In this document: positions 53,926-62,241 of the stretch, one piece after another
Layout of the letters: every line of letters starts with the position of its first letter
Numbering within the stretch: the first letter of the stretch is position 1
NCBI RefSeq assembly: GCF_006717145.1
Contig: NZ_VFQF01000001.1
Location: forward strand, 1,054,001-1,118,000
Length of the DNA stretch: 64,000 nt
Direction: 5' to 3'
Source: Humibacillus xanthopallidus
GTDB taxonomy: Bacteria > Actinomycetota > Actinomycetes > Actinomycetales > Dermatophilaceae
Notes under the pieces: generated by a model
What the model saw: the letters and a program-made list of their open reading frames with translations, nothing else
Database searches by the model: none
Told to the model about the DNA's origin: nothing
Made by a program: the position numbers and the translations under genes

Positions 53926-55621
53926 CCGGGATCGCATGCACCCCGGACGGGTCGGAGAGCACGAGCACCTCAGACGCGGACGGGCTGGTGCTGATGGCCG
54001 TCATCACGTCCTCGATCGACCAGGCCGTGCCACCGGTCTCGGTCGTCCACGCCTGGACCCGGCCGCCCGTCTCGTGCGCCACGGCGTGCGCGATCTCGGG
54101 GTCTGCTGGTCCGACCAGCAGCACGTACCGCGGACCGTGTGGCCCGGCGTGGGGAGCCAGCTCGCGGCCGGAGCGATAGACCGCCCCGTGGTAGCCGGCG
54201 ATGGCTCCGGTGCTCAGCAGGATGCCGATCGGGATGCGCATGGCGCGGATCGTCTCCGGGCCGAAGGTGCCCTGCACGAGGTCCTGGAACAGCAGGTAGA
54301 CGCCGACGAGCAGCGAGACCACCGCTGCCACGCCACCGAGGCCGAAGAGCAGCAGCAGGTAGATCCGGCGCGTGGGGGAGGCGAGCTCGGCTGCCGGGTC
54401 GGCCGTGACGGACCGCTGGATCCGGTGCCAGAAGAACCACCACACGGGCGCGCCGACGACGAGCAGCGTCGCGGCGAGGAGCAGGGTGTTGACGGCGCTG
54501 TCGCCGATCACGACGACCTCAGGCCCCGCTGCGGCCTCGATGCCGGCGGCGACGAGCAGGCTGAGTCCGACTCCCGCGGCCAGCAGGCCGATCGCCGACA
54601 TCAGGTACTCGTAGACGCGGCGCACCTCGGTGCGAGCCGTGACGTGGGCCTGCCCCAGCACCGACTGGTGGTACCACCAGACGACCACGCCGACGACGGC
54701 GAAGGCGGCGGCCGTCGGGGCGTCGACGAAGTGGCGCAGGGCCTCGGTGAACTCCGGGTCCCCGAGGAACCAGACCAGCGTCGTGTAGAGCACGGTGCTC
54801 GCGGCGACGATCGCCATCACGAGGCCCGCACCACCGGCGAGCAGGACGTAGCCGAACCACAGTGGGGTGCGCTCCTCGCGCGACGCCGTCCGCAGCCAGT
54901 ACAGGCCCCAGACGAGGGCGCCCACGGCGAGGCCGACGGCTCCGCTGATGAGCTGGTCACGCAGCGAGGGCACGATCTCGGCGCCCATGCCGACGAGCTG
55001 CTGCACCGCCGTCCCGAGAAGGACGACGAGCCCGGTGACGGCCGTGACGAGGCCCACGAGCGAGCCGCCGAGGTGGTGCACCACCGAATGGGGGGCCGGC
55101 ACGAGGCGCAGGTGGAGCCACCAGTGGGCACCCCAGATGGCACCCCACACCACGAGTGCCGCGAGGGACTCGGCCGCATAGGGCAGGACGTCGAGCCAAC
55201 CCTGGACGGTCGTGCTCAGGGCGTCCGCCGCCATGGTCAACGACGTGAGGGCTGCCAGCGTGACGTATGCCGCCCAGCCCAGGGACTGCCGCTCCGCGGG
55301 GTCGCGCACGAGGTTGCGTCGCGACCACAGCGCCACGGCGGTGAAGAGCGGCAGGCCGACGACGGTGAAGGCGAGGCTGAGCGCGAGGTCCGTGTCGTCG
55401 ACCATGAAGGTCTGAGCGCCGAACGCCCGGCCGAGCAGGCCGCTGAGCCCGCTGGCGGCCACGACAAGCAGTCCGTAGAGCACGAGGTACTGGAAGAAGC
55501 GCCGGATGGCGTGCCCGTCGCCCGGCGCCGCACGCTCATGGCTCGACGCCTTGCGCACGGCGCTGACCACAGCGACGACAGCCACGACGATGACGACGAG
55601 ACCCAGCAGTCCGATGATCAT
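53912..55621 (-). CDS. Polytopic membrane protein with repeated DUF5671-like units
   Basis: A 569-residue protein with many helices. A similar pattern recurs about four times: an Arg/Tyr-rich start (AIRRFFQYLVLYGLLVVAA, VRRVYEYLMSAIGLLAAG, TRRIYLLLLFGLGGVAAVV), then a long helix, an external loop, and a return helix ending in basic residues (LFTAVALWSRRNL, LVWGLYWLRTASRE, PVWWFFWHRIQR). This matches DUF5671. The soluble tail (about 495-569) has YVLLVGPADPEIAHAVAHET. Function unknown. AAAGGAG lies 7 bp before ATG 55621; the start overlaps the upstream gene by ATGA. Confidence 0.75.
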   Translation of the reverse strand: MIIGLLGLVVIVVAVVAVVSAVRKASSHERAAPGDGHAIRRFFQYLVLYGLLVVAASGLSGLLGRAFGAQTFMVDDTDLALSLAFTVVGLPLFTAVALWSRRNLVRDPAERQSLGWAAYVTLAALTSLTMAADALSTTVQGWLDVLPYAAESLAALVVWGAIWGAHWWLHLRLVPAPHSVVHHLGGSLVGLVTAVTGLVVLLGTAVQQLVGMGAEIVPSLRDQLISGAVGLAVGALVWGLYWLRTASREERTPLWFGYVLLAGGAGLVMAIVAASTVLYTTLVWFLGDPEFTEALRHFVDAPTAAAFAVVGVVVWWYHQSVLGQAHVTARTEVRRVYEYLMSAIGLLAAGVGLSLLVAAGIEAAAGPEVVVIGDSAVNTLLLAATLLVVGAPVWWFFWHRIQRSVTADPAAELASPTRRIYLLLLFGLGGVAAVVSLLVGVYLLFQDLVQGTFGPETIRAMRIPIGILLSTGAIAGYHGAVYRSGRELAPHAGPHGPRYVLLVGPADPEIAHAVAHETGGRVQAWTTETGGTAWSIEDVMTAISTSPSASEVLVLSDPSGVHAIPVSRS

Positions 55622-56091
55622 TTCGACACTCCTTTGCATGCGTAGAGCGGCCACGGGGTGCCGCTGATCAACCACTGCTGGCCCGGTCGGGTCAGCTCGA
55701 AGAGATGGGTCTCGGACATCCCCGACCCGCCCAGGGGGTTCTCGTCGGCACTGACGAGAACGGTGACGCGCGCCGATGCGGGGCCGCTGCCGCCCGTGGC
55801 TCCGGAGCCGTTGGTCACGGTCGAGTCGACGAGGGTCACGCGCAGGCCCTCGGGCAGTGCATTCTGCTCGAGGTCGGCCGCGACGCAGCCGCTCGACGGG
55901 TCGAGGTAGCGGGCCGCCTCTACGCCGTCGTTGCGGGACAGGGCTGCGAGGTAGGACTGGACGGTCCGCTCGGGGGAGCCGGCCGGGAGCTCGGTGCTCG
56001 ACCGGGTGACGGACAGCCACACGACGAGCAGGACCAGGGCGATGACCGCCCCGACCACGACCCCGAGGACCTGGTTGGGCCTGCTCCTCAT
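55618..56091 (-). CDS. Membrane-anchored small protein of unknown function
   Basis: A 157-residue protein. One N-terminal helix (VLGVVVGAVIALVLLVVWLSV, residues about 7-28) precedes a small external domain with SPERTVQSYLAALSRNDGVEAARYLDP and WLISGTPWPLYAC, which looks like a Mce-associated or NTF2-like fold. Two cysteines (GCVAAD and YACKG) may form a disulfide. It is coupled to the polytopic membrane gene by ATGA. Function unknown. Confidence 0.7.
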   Translation of the reverse strand: MRSRPNQVLGVVVGAVIALVLLVVWLSVTRSSTELPAGSPERTVQSYLAALSRNDGVEAARYLDPSSGCVAADLEQNALPEGLRVTLVDSTVTNGSGATGGSGPASARVTVLVSADENPLGGSGMSETHLFELTRPGQQWLISGTPWPLYACKGVSK

Positions 56092-56175
56092 ACCTCGAGC
56101 ATTCGGCCGCCACGGTGGGCCCACCAGAGGCGTAGGTCCCGCTTCGTGAGTGCCCGCTGCGCCCGACGACTCGGG

Positions 56176-57654
56176 TCAGTCCGACATGCGGGCTCGTGCC
56201 TCGGCGCGGGTTCGCGGCGCGGGCTTCCCCTCGGCCGCGCGCTGGAGGTCGGCTGCCGTGGGCAGCGTATGGAGGCCGGACCGGTCGCCGGGTCGGTCGG
56301 GCGCCCCCACTCGCTCTCCCACCGGCTCTCCCACCGGCCGGCCCACTCCCTCGCCGTCGGGCCGTGCGATCGGTTCGGTGGGCACCGCAGGAGCCTTGGC
56401 TCCACCGACGGTGAGCGCCGCGATGAGCGTGGTGACGGGCACCGCGAGGACGAGCCCGATGGCGCTCGCGAGGGTGCGCACGATCTCCTCCGACAGCGAC
56501 TCGGTCTGGAGCATGTCGAGGACGGGCCGCTCGTAGAGGAAGAGGAGCAGCAGCACCGGGAGGGCGGCGCCGGCATACGCGAAGACGATCGTGTAGATCG
56601 TCGAGGCGATGTGGTCGCGGCCGATGCGCATGCCGGAGCGGAAGAGCTCGCGCCGGCCCAGCTCGGGAGCGGCTGCCCGCAGCTCCCACACCGAGGACGA
56701 CTGCGTGATCGTGACGTCGTTGAGCACGCCGAGACCGGCGACGATGATCGCGCAGGTCAGCAGGTCCTTCGGGTCCATCGTCTGGATGAACGACGCCAGG
56801 GTCGCGCCCTCGTCGTCGGCCACGCCGCTGAGCCGGGCGCCGTCGACCGCGAGCACGCCGAGACCTGCCGTGATGCCGACCCCGAAGAGGGTGCCCGCGA
56901 GGGCTGTGCTCGTGCGCACCGACAGCCCGTGGGCGAGGTAGAGGACGACGAACATGATGGCCGAGCACCCGACGAGCGCGACGAGAAGGCCGGACGCGCC
57001 GCCGACGAGGGCGGGGAGCATGAACTTCACGAGCACGAGGCCGCCGAAGCCGAGCCCCACGAGCGCGAGGATGCCGCGCCAGCGGGCGATGAGCGCGACG
57101 ACGACGACGAAGAGCACGAGCATGAGCGACAGGGGAGCGCCGCGCTGGACCTGGAGGAAGGAGTAGGACTCGGGGTTGCCGTCACGGGGCGGGATGCGCA
57201 GCAGCTGCACCGTGTCGCCCTCGCGCAGCCCGGACGTGGAGATCGCGGGCGGCACCGAGACCGACACGATGGGGCGCACATCGCCGGAGCTCGGCGTCGG
57301 CTGCTCGAGCTGCACGGTGATGGCGCCGCACGTCGCGTCAGCATCGACGACGTCGCCCGACTGTCCGTCGGCGGGCTTGGCCCCGGTCCGTGCGTCCGCG
57401 CCCTCGCAGGGTGGCAGGACCGCCTGCACCACGGCGACAGGGAAGGTGACGCCGGGGGCCGCGAAGTCGGTGCTCGCGACCCGGTTGGACGTTGCCGTGT
57501 CGTCAGGCCAGAGCCGCACGAGGCCGAAGACCGTCGCCGCGGCGCTGAGCACGAGGAACACCGTGAGCCCGACCCGGGCCACCGTGCTCACCGCCACCAC
57601 GCCCGGCGACCCGCTGCCGCCATGGGAGTGACTGTGTGCGTGTCCGCCCGGCAT
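56176..57654 (-). CDS. YibE/F family membrane protein
   Basis: A 492-residue protein with about eight helices. The YibE/F core is clear: LIARWRGILALVGLGFGGLVLVKFMLPAL, GLGVLNDVTITQSSSVWEL and RIGRDHIASTIYTIVFAYAGAALPVLL. The N-terminus has HAHSHSHGG, a possible metal site, and the C-terminus a Pro/Gly/Arg tail. Function in the cell is not established; transport has been suggested for the family. Divergent from the phosphatidyltransferase gene. Confidence 0.88.
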   Translation of the reverse strand: MPGGHAHSHSHGGSGSPGVVAVSTVARVGLTVFLVLSAAATVFGLVRLWPDDTATSNRVASTDFAAPGVTFPVAVVQAVLPPCEGADARTGAKPADGQSGDVVDADATCGAITVQLEQPTPSSGDVRPIVSVSVPPAISTSGLREGDTVQLLRIPPRDGNPESYSFLQVQRGAPLSLMLVLFVVVVALIARWRGILALVGLGFGGLVLVKFMLPALVGGASGLLVALVGCSAIMFVVLYLAHGLSVRTSTALAGTLFGVGITAGLGVLAVDGARLSGVADDEGATLASFIQTMDPKDLLTCAIIVAGLGVLNDVTITQSSSVWELRAAAPELGRRELFRSGMRIGRDHIASTIYTIVFAYAGAALPVLLLLFLYERPVLDMLQTESLSEEIVRTLASAIGLVLAVPVTTLIAALTVGGAKAPAVPTEPIARPDGEGVGRPVGEPVGERVGAPDRPGDRSGLHTLPTAADLQRAAEGKPAPRTRAEARARMSD

Positions 57655-57744
57655 GGGGAGAGTGTGTCAGAGGGGAGAGGCCCCGCAGTGGTCACGGGTC
57701 GTCATCGATGCCGCGGCCGGACGTCAGCACCCAGCGCGCTTCGT

Positions 57745-57750
57745 TACGCT
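57745..57750 (+). promoter_or_regulatory. Leaderless -10 element TACGCT
   Basis: TACGCT ends 7 bp before the GTG start at 57758. Confidence 0.5.
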
Positions 57751-57757
57751 CTGGGGC

Positions 57758-58366
57758 GTGGACGTGGAGCAGCAGCCAGCCGCCGGGCACGAGGTGTCCG
57801 GCCGTCTGCTGACCCTGCCCAACGCACTGTCGGTGCTCCGGCTGGTCGGCCTGCCCGTCTTCCTCTGGGCCATCGTCGCCGAGCGTGACGTCCTCGCCCT
57901 CGTCATCCTGCTGCTCTCAGGGCTCACCGACTACCTCGACGGCAAGATCGCGCGCCGCTTCAACATGGAGAGCCGGCTCGGGCAGTTCCTCGACCCGATC
58001 GCCGACCGGCTCTACATCGTCACGACGCTCGTGGGCCTCGCCTGGCGCGACATCATCCCGGTGTGGCTCGTCGTCGTGCTGCTGCTCCGCGACGTCGTGA
58101 TGGCCGTCATGCTGCTCTACCTGCGCCACCGCGGCCAGGTCGGCATGCCGGTGCACTTCGTCGGCAAGGCCGCCACGTTCAACCTGCTCTACGCGTTCCC
58201 GTTCCTCCTGCTCGCCGACCGTGACGACTGGGTCGGCCGGCTCGCCGAGCCGATCGGGTGGGGGTTCGCGTGGTGGGGCGTCGCGCTCTACTGGTTCGCC
58301 GTCGTGCTGTATGCCGTCCAGGCCCGTCTCGTGCTCGAGCGCAGTCCCCGGGTGGTGCTTCCGTGA
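57758..58366 (+). CDS. CDP-alcohol phosphatidyltransferase
   Basis: A 202-residue membrane enzyme. LTDYLDGKIARRFNMESRLG followed by QFLDPIAD is the family motif. It forms a phospholipid from CDP-diacylglycerol and an alcohol, probably glycerol 3-phosphate (PgsA) or phosphatidylglycerol (actinobacterial cardiolipin synthase); sequence alone does not decide. The mycobacterial homologue in the same gene order is pgsA2. Coupled to the DUF881 gene. Confidence 0.88.
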   Translation: MDVEQQPAAGHEVSGRLLTLPNALSVLRLVGLPVFLWAIVAERDVLALVILLLSGLTDYLDGKIARRFNMESRLGQFLDPIADRLYIVTTLVGLAWRDIIPVWLVVVLLLRDVVMAVMLLYLRHRGQVGMPVHFVGKAATFNLLYAFPFLLLADRDDWVGRLAEPIGWGFAWWGVALYWFAVVLYAVQARLVLERSPRVVLP

Positions 58367-59379
58367 TGGACGAGCGACCCGCCGACGGCCGCACCCCGCA
58401 GGAGCGCCGCCCGGACGCGTCGATGACCCTGCTCACCTCGATGCTCGAGCGGCCGCTCGACCCGAGCTACCAGGCGGCCGCCGACCGTCGCCGGGCGGCA
58501 GGGGAGACGCCGGCGACATCGAGCCGCACGGTGCTCGTGTTCGTCATGATGCTGCTCACCGGACTGCTCTTCGCCATCGGGGCGCAGGCGCTGCGGCCCA
58601 AGCCCACGGCTGCCGCGACGGTCCGCGACGAGCTCGTCTCCCGCATCGAGACGCTGCAGACCCACAGCACGGCGCAGGAGGCGACCCTCGCCGCCCTGAG
58701 CAAGCAGGTGCGAGATCTCGAGGACCTCTCGCTGCAGCAGTCGGGCAGCGACGACCTCACGGCGCAGATCAAGCAGCTCGAGGTCGGTGCCGCGGCCGTG
58801 CCGCTCCGCGGCTCCGGCCTGACGCTGACCATCGACGATGCGGCCTCCGCCGATGCGGACGCCAACGCCGGCAATCGCCCGAGCGGCGGCTTCCAGCAGG
58901 GGCGAGTGACCTCGGGTGACCTTCAGATCGTCGTCAACGGCCTCTGGGGAGCGGGGGCCGAGGCGATCGCCATCAACGGGCACCGGCTCAGCTCGACCGC
59001 TGCCATCCGCTTCGCCGGGCAGGCGATCATCGTCGACTTCCGACCGCTGTCACGGCCCTACGTCATCACGGCGCTCGGTGACCCCCAGGGCATGCAGCAG
59101 ATCTTCGAGCCGTCCTTCGCGGGGGTGTATCTCGACCAGCTCCGGCAGGAGTACCAGATCCGTTCGTCCATCGCGACGTCTGACGACCTCACGGTGCCCG
59201 GTGACACCTCCGCCAAGCTCGACCACGCGAAACCGCTGTCAGGCACCGTAGGCTCGGCGCCGTCGCTCACCTCGACGCAGACCGGCTCGGGTTCGGGCAC
59301 GGGTTCGGAAGGTGCGACGAGCGCACCGAGCAGCCCCGCGTCAGGCTCGACCCCCAACCCCCAGGAGACCACGCAGTGA
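58366..59379 (+). CDS. DUF881 family protein
   Basis: A 337-residue protein. One helix (SSRTVLVFVMMLLTGLLFAIGA, residues about 48-70) is followed by a coiled coil (DELVSRIETLQTHSTAQEAT) and the DUF881 domain with PLRGSGLTLTIDDA, LQIVVNGLWGAGAEAIAING and RPYVITALGDPQGM. It ends in a Ser/Thr/Gly tail. The GTG at 58363 is an alternative start. Orthologues flank sbp in most actinobacteria and cell-envelope function is suspected. Confidence 0.9.
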   Translation: MDERPADGRTPQERRPDASMTLLTSMLERPLDPSYQAAADRRRAAGETPATSSRTVLVFVMMLLTGLLFAIGAQALRPKPTAAATVRDELVSRIETLQTHSTAQEATLAALSKQVRDLEDLSLQQSGSDDLTAQIKQLEVGAAAVPLRGSGLTLTIDDAASADADANAGNRPSGGFQQGRVTSGDLQIVVNGLWGAGAEAIAINGHRLSSTAAIRFAGQAIIVDFRPLSRPYVITALGDPQGMQQIFEPSFAGVYLDQLRQEYQIRSSIATSDDLTVPGDTSAKLDHAKPLSGTVGSAPSLTSTQTGSGSGTGSEGATSAPSSPASGSTPNPQETTQ

Positions 59380-59708
59380 TACCCGTCCTCGGCCTGTTGG
59401 CCGGACTCGCGATCGGACTGGTCATCGACCCCTCCGTGCCGGTGTGGCTCCAGCCCTACCTGCCGATCGCGGTCATCGCGGCGCTCGACGCGGTCTTCGG
59501 TGCCGTGCGGGCCGTGCTCGACGGGATCTTCAACGACAAGGTCTTCGTCGTGTCGTTCCTCTCGAACGTCATCGTCGCCGCGTTCATCGTCTTCCTCGGC
59601 GACCAGCTCGGGGTCGGAGCCCAGCTCTCCACCGGCGTCGTCGTCGTGCTCGGGGTGCGCATCTTCTCCAACGTCGCCTCCATCAGGCGCCACCTCTTCA
59701 AGGCCTGA
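59376..59708 (+). CDS. sbp: Small basic protein family (DUF1290)
   Basis: A 110-residue membrane protein with three or four helices: IPVLGLLAGLAIGLVID, YLPIAVIAALDAVFGAVRAVLDG and FVVSFLSNVIVAAFIVFLGDQLG, ending IRRHLFKA. These are the signature of DUF1290. It sits between two DUF881 genes, as in mycobacteria (Rv1823-Rv1825) and firmicutes. GTG start overlaps the first DUF881 gene by 4 bp. Confidence 0.92.
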   Translation: MIPVLGLLAGLAIGLVIDPSVPVWLQPYLPIAVIAALDAVFGAVRAVLDGIFNDKVFVVSFLSNVIVAAFIVFLGDQLGVGAQLSTGVVVVLGVRIFSNVASIRRHLFKA

Positions 59709-59710
59709 CG

Positions 59711-61072
59711 ATGTCGAACGACGAACCAGAGATCGAGGCCGTGGCCGGCGCCACGAAGCCCAAGAAGGACAAGAAGAAGAAAAGGGCCCCCTCCCTGCCG
59801 ACGGCGCCTACAGTCGGCGAGCAGGCCTCCACGGCGGAGGCCTCCGAACCCGCGCCTGTCGAGGCATCGGTTCCCGAGCCGGTTGAGCCGCTCGAGCCAG
59901 GAGACCCCGTCGAGGCATCGGTTCCCGAGCCGGTTGAGCCGGTAGAGCCGGTAGAGCCGAGCGACCCCGTCGAGGCATCGGTTCCCGAACCGGTCGAGGC
60001 ATCGGTTCCCGAACCGGTCGAGGCATCGGTTCCCGAACCGGTCGAGGCATCGGTTCCCGAACCGGACGAGGCATCGGTTCCCGAACCGGACGAGGCATCG
60101 GTTCCCGAACCGGACGAGGCATCGGTTCCCGAACCGGACGAGCCAGGCGGCCCCCTCGCACCCTCCGCGCCCGAGCCGTCCGCCGAGCCGTCCACTGAGC
60201 CCCCCACGGAGCCGTCGACCGAGCCTCCGACAACAGGGCCATCGACCGCTCCACCCACGGTGCCGTCCGGTGCGCCGGCCCCGAGCGGGCCCGAGCTCGT
60301 GGACGACCCCTTCGTCGTCGCCGATGCCGCCCACGGCCACCATGTCGACCCGGTCGAGGGCCGCGCCGCGTGGGGCCGCCTGCTGACGATGGGCAAGCCG
60401 CGGGCCACGCGCGCCAACCTGCTCGTCCTGCTCCTCGCCGTCGTGCTCGGTGCAGCCATCGCGGCGCAGGTCCAGCTGACCAACGAGCGAGGCCTTGCCG
60501 AGCTGAGCCAGACCGACCTCGTGCGTGTGCTCGACGACGTCTCGCTGCGCTCTGCGCGCCTCGACCAGCAGGTCCGCGAGCTCGAGGCGACCCGCGACCG
60601 CCTGAAGAGCGGCACCGGCACCTCCGCCGAGGCTCTCGAGCAGGCCCAGAAGCGGCTCGACACCCTCAGCATCCTCGCCGGCACCGTGGGCGCCAAGGGG
60701 CCTGGCATCACGCTGCGCATCAGCGACCCCAACAGCCAGGTCACCGGTCCCGTGATCCTCGACCTCATCCAGGAGCTGCGCGACGGCGGGGCCGAGGCCA
60801 TCGACGTCGGGGGAGTGCGCGTCGTCGCCTCGAGCTTCGTCGGCGACTCCGGCGGCGAGGTCAAGATCGACGGCACCCCCGTCGCGCGTCCGTTCGTCAT
60901 CAAGGCCATCGGCGACTCCAAGACCCTGGCGTCGGCGATGACCATTCCCGGCGGCATCGTCGAGTCCGTTCGTCAGAAGGGCGCCAACGCGACCGTCACG
61001 GAGTCCGACTCGATCGAGATCACCTCGACCCACACCCCGGCCGAGCTGACTCACGCCAAGCCGGTCGAGTAG
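59711..61072 (+). CDS. DUF881 family protein with long repetitive N-terminus
   Basis: A 453-residue protein. Residues 1-200 are disordered: a Lys-rich start (KPKKDKKKKRAP), then repeats of EASVPEPV/D and a Ser/Thr/Pro part. A helix (ANLLVLLLAVVLGAAIAAQVQL, about 236-257) leads to a coiled coil and the DUF881 domain (GAKGPGITLRISDPNSQVTG, LRDGGAEAIDVGGVRVVASS, ARPFVIKAIGDSKTL). The repeat part would be cytoplasmic. The second paralogue of the sbp-DUF881 cluster. Confidence 0.9.
   Translation: MSNDEPEIEAVAGATKPKKDKKKKRAPSLPTAPTVGEQASTAEASEPAPVEASVPEPVEPLEPGDPVEASVPEPVEPVEPVEPSDPVEASVPEPVEASVPEPVEASVPEPVEASVPEPDEASVPEPDEASVPEPDEASVPEPDEPGGPLAPSAPEPSAEPSTEPPTEPSTEPPTTGPSTAPPTVPSGAPAPSGPELVDDPFVVADAAHGHHVDPVEGRAAWGRLLTMGKPRATRANLLVLLLAVVLGAAIAAQVQLTNERGLAELSQTDLVRVLDDVSLRSARLDQQVRELEATRDRLKSGTGTSAEALEQAQKRLDTLSILAGTVGAKGPGITLRISDPNSQVTGPVILDLIQELRDGGAEAIDVGGVRVVASSFVGDSGGEVKIDGTPVARPFVIKAIGDSKTLASAMTIPGGIVESVRQKGANATVTESDSIEITSTHTPAELTHAKPVE
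59969..60136 (+). repeat. Seven tandem 24-bp repeats in second DUF881 gene
   Basis: Units of GTCGAGGCATCGGTTCCCGA plus ACCG, the last three with GAC in place of GTC at the start, encode EASVPEP with V or D. Two more diverged copies lie upstream (about 59860 and 59910). Each unit contains CGGTTC-CC-GAACCG, an inverted repeat, so the array is also a row of palindromes. Confidence 0.9.
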
Positions 61073-61083
61073 CCCGCACACCC

Positions 61084-61176
61084 GGATTCGAACCTGAGAC
61101 CCACCGGATCTGCCACCCGGTGCCCGCCGGGGCGGCGGAGGTGGCATCCTCTCAGGTGCGTGGTCAGAAGATCCCC
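61084..61176 (+). ncRNA. Putative glycine riboswitch (gcvH leader)
   Basis: The segment GGCGGCGGAGGTGGCATC matches the aptamer core C-CGAAGG-GCAA, and CTCTCAGG followed by GGTCAGA matches CTCTCAGG...GGACAGA. CCTGAGA (61093-61099) pairs with TCTCAGG (61150-61156), TGCCACC pairs with GGTGGCA, and GGATT/GATCC can close P1. The gene 70 bp downstream is gcvH, whose product acts on glycine. Glycine riboswitches before gcv genes are known in actinobacteria. Only one aptamer is visible. The GGATTCGAACC at its 5' end mimics a tRNA T arm but no cloverleaf forms. Confidence 0.65.
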
Positions 61177-61245
61177 GCCCACGCCCCACACCAGCACCGC
61201 CCGGGTGCGCGCACCCCAGCACCGACCCGTCATGACAGGAGCGAC

Positions 61246-61635
61246 ATGAGCGACCTCGAGTACCCCTCCGACCTTCGCTACACCAGCGACCACGAGTGGG
61301 TCCGCGTCGGCGACGACGGCGTCGTCCGCATCGGCATCACCTCGTTCGCCCAGGACGCCCTCGGCGACGTCGTCTACGTGTCGCTGCCCGCCGTGGGCGA
61401 CACGGTCACGGCCGGCGACTCCTGTGGCGAGGTCGAGTCGACGAAGTCGGTGAGCGATGTCCTGGCCCCCCTCGAGGGCGAGGTGACGGCGACCAACGCC
61501 GCGCTCGACGGCGCGCCCGAGCTGATCAACTCCGACCCCTACGGTGAGGGCTGGATGTTCGAGATGCGACCCAGCGACGCCGCCGCGGCCGAGGCGCTGA
61601 TGGACGTCGAGGGCTACAAGGCCTCGCTCTCCTGA
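61246..61635 (+). CDS. gcvH: Glycine cleavage system H protein
   Basis: A 129-residue lipoyl carrier. YTSDHEWVRVGDDGVVRIGI and the lipoylation lysine in CGEVESTKSVSDVLAPLEGEV, then LINSDPYGEGWMFEM. It shuttles the aminomethyl group between P and T proteins. ATG 61246 follows AGGAG. The other gcv genes are not in this window. It precedes garA, as in mycobacteria. Confidence 0.96.
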   Translation: MSDLEYPSDLRYTSDHEWVRVGDDGVVRIGITSFAQDALGDVVYVSLPAVGDTVTAGDSCGEVESTKSVSDVLAPLEGEVTATNAALDGAPELINSDPYGEGWMFEMRPSDAAAAEALMDVEGYKASLS

Positions 61636-61709
61636 CCTGCACGTACGCCAGCCCGGCCCCGGGGTGACGTGACCCCCACTCCGAGCGGATCGGCAGCAAC
61701 GCCGTCCTC

Positions 61710-61715
61710 TAGAGT
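61710..61715 (+). promoter_or_regulatory. -10 element TAGAGT before garA
   Basis: TAGAGT ends 9 bp before an in-frame GTG at 61725 and 39 bp before the preferred ATG at 61755. Confidence 0.45.
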
Positions 61716-61754
61716 GGGGGAGCCGTGGCCCACCCGCACGACGAGGAGGACCTG

Positions 61755-62237
61755 ATGTCGAGTGACCAGCCCGACCCGCACGAGGAGGAGCGCATGTCGA
61801 GCGACCAGCCGTCCCACGACGAGATGAACACCGAACCGCGCACCATGCGGTTCCAGGGGGTCCCGGCTCAGGAGCCCGAGCACGTCGAGGTCGACGGCCG
61901 TGGCCTCACGGCCGAGGACCAGGCGACCATCGAGGCGCTGCGTCCGGGCACTGCCCTGCTCGTCGTGCTCCGCGGGCCCAACACCGGCGCCCGCTTCCTC
62001 CTCGACGACGAGCAGGTCGCGGCGGGACGCCACCCCGACTCCGACATCTTCCTCGACGACGTGACGGTGTCGCGCAAGCACGCGCTGTTCGTCAGCTCGG
62101 GTGACGGCTACGTCGTGCGCGACTCCGGGTCGCTCAACGGCACCTACGTCAACCGTGAGCGCATCGACGAGGCCGCCCTGCACACCGGCGACGAGGTCCA
62201 GATCGGCAAGTTCCGTCTCGTCTACTACGCCGCCTGA
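61755..62237 (+). CDS. garA: FHA domain protein, GarA orthologue
   Basis: A 160-residue regulator. The FHA domain covers about 70-155: LRGPNTGARFLLDDEQVAAGRHPDSDIFLDDV then TVSRKHALF and SLNGTYVNRERI, holding the Arg, Ser and Asn that bind phosphothreonine. GarA regulates 2-oxoglutarate enzymes. The ETTS phosphorylation motif of mycobacterial GarA is not found; only an EPRTMRF segment lies upstream of the domain. ATG 61755 has GAGGAGGA upstream; GTG 61725 (leaderless) and ATG 61794 are alternatives. Between gcvH and merR, as in M. tuberculosis. Confidence 0.9.
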   Translation: MSSDQPDPHEEERMSSDQPSHDEMNTEPRTMRFQGVPAQEPEHVEVDGRGLTAEDQATIEALRPGTALLVVLRGPNTGARFLLDDEQVAAGRHPDSDIFLDDVTVSRKHALFVSSGDGYVVRDSGSLNGTYVNRERIDEAALHTGDEVQIGKFRLVYYAA

Positions 62238-62241
62238 CCGC

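Noticed and set aside
59969-60136. 24-bp repeats considered as a CRISPR or binding-site array
   Set aside because: They are in frame within a real gene and have no spacers; protein-level repeat is the simpler explanation.
61076-61100. GGATTCGAACC looks like the T arm of a minus-strand tRNA
   Set aside because: No acceptor, D or anticodon arm can be formed around it; the segment is better explained as the 5' part of the glycine riboswitch.
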